NCBI GenBank assembly: GCA_964415195.1
Contig: CAYPYD010000007.1
Coordinates: 1 to 64,000 of the forward strand
DNA length: 64,000 nucleotides
Direction of reading: 5' to 3'
Source of the DNA: WTXA01 sp964415195
GTDB taxonomy: Bacteria > Bacillota > TC1
Within the stretch, counting starts at the first letter, position 1; every line of letters begins with the position of its first letter. Made by a program: the position numbers and the translations under genes. This document shows positions 60,554 through 64,000 of the stretch, in pieces. The notes beneath the pieces are model-generated. The model was given only the letters and a program-made list of their open reading frames with translations, was not told the DNA's origin and did no database searches.

Positions 60554-61729
60554 ATGAAAAAAATTTTATCAGTTCTAATATTAATCATATTATTAATATT
60601 AGTAGTAGCTTGTAAACAAAAAACATCAGAAGAAATACCTAATGAAGTTCCAGAAGTTATACCAAATGGCTACTCTGTGGAAGATGCTTTTCCTGATATT
60701 ACCTTTAACCGACCTCTTGATATTCAAAATGCAGGAGATAAAAGTGGTCGACTATTTATTGTAGAACAACCAGGACGTATTTACATACTACAAAAAGAAG
60801 ATGCAAAAGAAAAAGCACTTTTCTTAGATATTGAAAACATAGTAAATGATGATGGAAACGAGCAAGGTCTCCTAGGACTGGCTTTCCATCCGGATTTTGA
60901 AAAAAATGGGTACTTTTTTGTTAATTACACTGATAATAGTGGGACTGTTATTTCACGCTTTAAAGTCAGTAACAACCCAAATATAGCTGACAAGTCCAGT
61001 CAGGAAATTCTATTAAAATTCAACCAGCCATTCGATAATCATAATGGTGGGGGTATGGCATTTGGTCCTGATGGTTATCTTTACATAGCATCAGGTGATG
61101 GTGGTAGTGGTGGAGACCCACAAGGTCATGGACAGAATAAAAAGAGCCTTCTAGGTAAAATTTTACGTATTGATGTAGATAATAGGGATTCTGGATTAAA
61201 TTATGCCATACCAGAGGATAACCCATTTGCAGGAAATTTGGAAGGTTTCCGGGAAGAAATTTATACATATGGATTGCGTAATCCATGGAGATTTAGCTTC
61301 GATTCCAAAAATGGTACTCTTTTTGCAGCTGATGTTGGACAAAATGCTGTGGAAGAAATCAACATCATTGAAAAAGGCAAGAACTATGGTTGGAACATTA
61401 TGGAAGGTACTAAGGAGTTTTCTCCTGATTCAAATGTTGATTTAAATACATTAGAGCCACCTATATATGAGTATCTTCATCCTCTTGGCCTTTCTATAAC
61501 TGGTGGTTATGTTTATCGTGGTCAAGAATACAAAGAACTTGATGGCTTATATATTTATGGTGACTTTATTTCTGGTATAATTTGGGCTTTGGATTATGAA
61601 GAAGGTAAAGATCCTATAAGCATTATTTTAACTGAATCAAATCTTAGGATTTCATCATTTGGTCTATCAGAAACAAAAGAACTTTATTTAACTTCCTTCG
61701 ACGGTAAAGTATATCGTCTTATTCATTAA
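60554..61729 (+). CDS. PQQ-type sugar dehydrogenase (soluble GDH-like) lipoprotein
   Basis: A 391-residue surface lipoprotein (signal ending VVAC) with a six-bladed beta-propeller of the soluble glucose dehydrogenase / Hip1 type: RLFIVEQPGRIYIL, QGLLGLAFHPDFEKNGYFFVNYTD, HNGGGMAFGPDGYLYIASGDGG, YTYGLRNPWRFSFD and YGWNIMEG, GGYVYRG. The catalytic His in DNHNGG is present. It may oxidise sugars with a quinone cofactor, though no PQQ synthesis genes are seen. ATG 60554 follows GGAGGTGA. Confidence 0.9.
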   Translation: MKKILSVLILIILLILVVACKQKTSEEIPNEVPEVIPNGYSVEDAFPDITFNRPLDIQNAGDKSGRLFIVEQPGRIYILQKEDAKEKALFLDIENIVNDDGNEQGLLGLAFHPDFEKNGYFFVNYTDNSGTVISRFKVSNNPNIADKSSQEILLKFNQPFDNHNGGGMAFGPDGYLYIASGDGGSGGDPQGHGQNKKSLLGKILRIDVDNRDSGLNYAIPEDNPFAGNLEGFREEIYTYGLRNPWRFSFDSKNGTLFAADVGQNAVEEINIIEKGKNYGWNIMEGTKEFSPDSNVDLNTLEPPIYEYLHPLGLSITGGYVYRGQEYKELDGLYIYGDFISGIIWALDYEEGKDPISIILTESNLRISSFGLSETKELYLTSFDGKVYRLIH

Positions 61730-61891
61730 ATTAGATAAAACTTAAAGCAGTAATTATAAATTATGCAATAACTGCTTAATTTTAATATTAGTAAAAAGTT
61801 ATTGACATACAATTACTAATTAATTAAGATAAAGAACATCATATATAAATCGAATAATGTTATTTTCTTAAACTAAATGGAGGGGATGTAC

Positions 61892-62278
61892 ATGAAAAAA
61901 ACAATACATATATTATTAATATTGTTATTAATTTCTTTAGTGAGTATTGGTTGCTCTTCCAATAACAAAAGTAACGAGGAGGATAATGATAAAATTGGAA
62001 TTAGAGGATTTATTACAGATATTGTAATAGATGGGAAACAGGGAAGTATAACGGTAGAAGGAAATTTAGATGATGATACAATGTATGATAAAGGGGTAGT
62101 AAAAATAACAAAAGACACACTTATTCAAAAAGATAATATGAGTAGATTATTTGATATTTCAGATTTAGAAGAAGGTATTATGGTAGAAGTTATATTCAAA
62201 GGAGCAGTTGCAGAATCATATCCAGTTCAAGGAACAGCTGGCATTGTTAGAATGATTACTGTTAATTCTCAAAAATAA
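61892..62278 (+). CDS. Hypothetical lipoprotein (DUF3221-like)
   Basis: A 128-residue lipoprotein with a signal peptide ending in SIGC, an acidic linker (NKSNEEDNDK) and a small OB-like domain (GIRGFITDIVIDGKQGSITVEG, ISDLEEGIMVEVIFKGAVAESYPVQG). The pattern of x-G-xI and V-x-GxxxESYPxQ is that of DUF3221 (YobA) proteins. Function unknown. ATG 61892 follows GGAGGGG. Confidence 0.8.
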   Translation: MKKTIHILLILLLISLVSIGCSSNNKSNEEDNDKIGIRGFITDIVIDGKQGSITVEGNLDDDTMYDKGVVKITKDTLIQKDNMSRLFDISDLEEGIMVEVIFKGAVAESYPVQGTAGIVRMITVNSQK

Positions 62279-62318
62279 TAAAAGAAAGCAAACTGAAGTA
62301 TAATGAAGAACTGACTAG

Positions 62319-62356
62319 GGACTGATTCCAGTAATATGCCGGATTCAGTCCTTTTA
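62319..62356 (+). terminator. Rho-independent terminator
   Basis: GGACTGATTCC (62319-62329) pairs with GGATTCAGTCC (62341-62351), one mismatch, followed by TTTTAAA. Confidence 0.82.
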
Positions 62357-62541
62357 AATTCCATGTAATCCGTTTATGATTAATATCATATTAAAAAAAG
62401 CAAGATAGTAAATAAAATATTACTTACACATCACTTTTCTTGATTCAAGAAGTTTATATAAGATAATATATTTTTTATTATAGAAACTGAAATTAGTAGT
62501 ATACTATGAATATAGTCTTAAAAAATTTGGAGGAATATATT

Positions 62542-63051
62542 ATGAAGTTTAATCAAAATTATCTTAATGAGTATAAAAATCTAATTAAAAATACAGACTT
62601 GCAAAAAGGCTATCAGGAATTAATTAAGTTATTTCGTTTTTTGCGTATTGAACTTGAAAAAGAATTAACTGAGTATACTTTCTCAGGTAATATTGTAGAA
62701 AACAATATGGACTATTCATATTTTCAACTTGTTGATAAAAGATTGAAAGACTTAGGCATTAAAATACAGGTAGTTTTTAAACATAAGGATTTCCGATTTG
62801 AAATCTGGGCATCAGGATATAATCGTCAAATACAAAATAAATATTATGAGTTACTAAAGAATAAAAATCTGCCATATATTTTTAATGATCAACCAAACCG
62901 GATTGACTATATATTAAGATACCCACTTGATGAGAATCTTGACTTAAGTGATGGTCTTGGATTAGTAAAAGGAATAAAGAATTCAACAATCAGATTTATT
63001 GGAAATATTAATAATTTATTGGAGGACCAAAATGAAGAAACAATGGTATGA
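62542..63051 (+). CDS. Conserved hypothetical protein (DUF7000-like)
   Basis: A 169-residue soluble protein. The helical N-terminal half (YQELIKLFRFLRIELEKEL) is followed by MDYSYFQLV, KIQVVFKHKDFRFEIWASGYNRQIQ and a C-terminal helix. The FRFEIWxxGxNRQIQ block is a pattern I associate with DUF7000, of unknown function. ATG 62542 follows TTGGAGGAA. It overlaps the methyltransferase gene by 20 bases, so the two are translated together. Confidence 0.72.
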   Translation: MKFNQNYLNEYKNLIKNTDLQKGYQELIKLFRFLRIELEKELTEYTFSGNIVENNMDYSYFQLVDKRLKDLGIKIQVVFKHKDFRFEIWASGYNRQIQNKYYELLKNKNLPYIFNDQPNRIDYILRYPLDENLDLSDGLGLVKGIKNSTIRFIGNINNLLEDQNEETMV

Positions 63052-63796
63052 AAAACTCTTTGAAAACTATGGAGAAAAATATGACAAGGAAATATTTACC
63101 CAGGGTACAGTAGGAGAATGTGACTTTATTGAAAAGGAACTTAACCAAAATAAAAAGCTAAAGATAATTGATATAGGATGTGGTACAGGCAGACATTCTA
63201 TAGAATTAACCAAAAGAGGCTACAATGTGACTGGTATAGACCTGTCTGCAGGGCAATTGGATAAAGCTAGAGAAAAAGCAAAAAAGAACAATTTGGAAAT
63301 TGAATTTCTAAAACATGATGCTAGAGATCTACCATTTGAAAAACAGTTTGATGTAGCCATAATGCTCTGTGAAGGTGGCTTTCCATTAATGGAAACAGAT
63401 GAAATGAATTATCAGATACTAGAAAATGTAGCCAAGTCGCTAAAAGATTCAAGCAAGTTCATATTCACTACTTTAAATGGTCTATTCCCTATATATCACT
63501 CAATCAATGAATTCCTAGAAATAGGCAATAATCAAGAGGGTGCACAATATAGGAGTCAAACCTTTGATTTAATGACCTTTAGGGACCAGAACATAACAAC
63601 CTTTACTGACGACAATGGTGTAACACATAAGTTAGAGTGTAACGAAAGATACTATATTCCTAGTGAAATTAATTGGCTGCTAAAATCCTTAGGCTTTAAA
63701 AAGATTGAAATATTTGGAGCTAAAATTGGAGCCTATTCTAGAAACGATCAATTAACAACACAAGATTATGAAATGCTTGTAATAGCAGAAAATTAG
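63032..63796 (+). CDS. SAM-dependent class I methyltransferase
   Basis: A 254-residue methyltransferase. Motif I is IIDIGCGTGRHSIELTKRG, then VTGIDLSAGQLDKAREKAKKNN, FLKHDARDLPF and FDVAIMLCEGGF. The C-terminal region supplies an unidentified substrate site. ATG 63032 follows TTGGAGG and lies inside the preceding gene, so longer frames from 62999 are unlikely. It is followed after 20 bases by the flavodoxin-domain gene. Confidence 0.92.
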   Translation: MKKQWYEKLFENYGEKYDKEIFTQGTVGECDFIEKELNQNKKLKIIDIGCGTGRHSIELTKRGYNVTGIDLSAGQLDKAREKAKKNNLEIEFLKHDARDLPFEKQFDVAIMLCEGGFPLMETDEMNYQILENVAKSLKDSSKFIFTTLNGLFPIYHSINEFLEIGNNQEGAQYRSQTFDLMTFRDQNITTFTDDNGVTHKLECNERYYIPSEINWLLKSLGFKKIEIFGAKIGAYSRNDQLTTQDYEMLVIAEN

Positions 63797-63816
63797 GATA
63801 AAATATTGGAGAAGAA

Positions 63817-64000
63817 ATGGTAACTATATATTTTTCAGGAACTGGCAATAGTAGATACATAGCAGAATATTTTTCCAGGACAATGGGTTGTGAGCATTAT
63901 TCTATTGAAGAAGACATTGATTTTAAAAAACTAATTAGTACTAATGACCCAATAACTTTTTGTTATCCGACTTATGGTTCTTGTGTTCCTTTTATCATGC
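63817..64000 (+). CDS. EFR1-type flavodoxin-domain protein, N-terminal part
   Basis: The frame opens at ATG 63817 (TTGGAGAAG upstream) and runs off the window. MVTIYFSGTGNSRYIAEYFS is the FMN phosphate-binding loop of a flavodoxin, and ITFCYPTYGSCVPFIM the second FMN loop. This form is typical of EFR1 proteins, which couple a flavodoxin domain to two 4Fe-4S clusters further on. The ferredoxin part lies outside the window and is inferred. Confidence 0.85.
   Translation, partial: MVTIYFSGTGNSRYIAEYFSRTMGCEHYSIEEDIDFKKLISTNDPITFCYPTYGSCVPFIM

Overview
The window is low-G+C DNA (about one third G+C by eye) from a bacterium of the phylum Firmicutes, most likely class Clostridia. It opens with the end of gyrA followed by serS, tRNA-Ser(GGA) and a long Bacillus/Clostridium-type SRP RNA, an order typical of the origin-proximal region of clostridial chromosomes. 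Purine-rich Shine-Dalgarno sequences, TTG/GTG starts, sigma-A type promoters and hairpin-plus-U-tract terminators fit this. I see no rRNA, CRISPR array, transposase or prophage structural gene.

Layout. 0-9 kb: gyrA end, serS, tRNA-Ser, SRP RNA, a DUF4870-type membrane protein, an OmpR/HisKA two-component pair, a leftward operon (patB-like C-S lyase, M17 aminopeptidase, GNAT), and two tandem plsC-like acyltransferases. 9-13 kb: an accessory patch of small unrecognised proteins in interleaved paralogous families, with decayed copies between them. 13-28.5 kb: SDR, BMP-type receptor, VanY, initiator tRNA-Met, YeiH, a Kef-type antiporter, a MerR regulator, YlmH, CapA, a metallophosphoesterase, a FolB-like protein and a CBS/CorC membrane protein. 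28.5-32 kb: amino-acid ABC transporter and an iron alcohol dehydrogenase. 32-36.3 kb: XRE repressor with ImmA/IrrE protease, a gene-poor stretch with very small membrane peptides and antisense promoters, an ATP-grasp enzyme and dinB. 36-46 kb: AlbA_2 protein, DUF1003, beta-CASP nuclease, a triple rhodanese, an RlmD-type methyltransferase and MFS. 46-52 kb: two c-di-GMP proteins, a short SEDS-like protein, SOUL. 52-64 kb: an ABC-F protein and a DNA-repair group (Ku, LigD, superoxide dismutase, AlkD-like), a PQQ-type sugar dehydrogenase, a methyltransferase and the start of a flavodoxin-domain protein.

The most interesting part is 32.4-35 kb. An inverted-repeat word (RCGAA-N4-YGTTCRY) lies next to the start site of the XRE/ImmA operon, next to the start site of a 25-codon gene for a Hol_Tox-like peptide, and twice at the dinB promoter. 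The small gene is faced by a consensus TTGACA-N17-TATAAT promoter on the opposite strand that would make an antisense RNA of about 80 nt over its 3' end, the layout of a type I toxin-antitoxin pair. Together this suggests a compact damage-response regulon (either LexA-like or ImmR/DdrO-like) controlling a translesion polymerase and a small membrane toxin. This is inference from sequence and needs the tests listed under findings.
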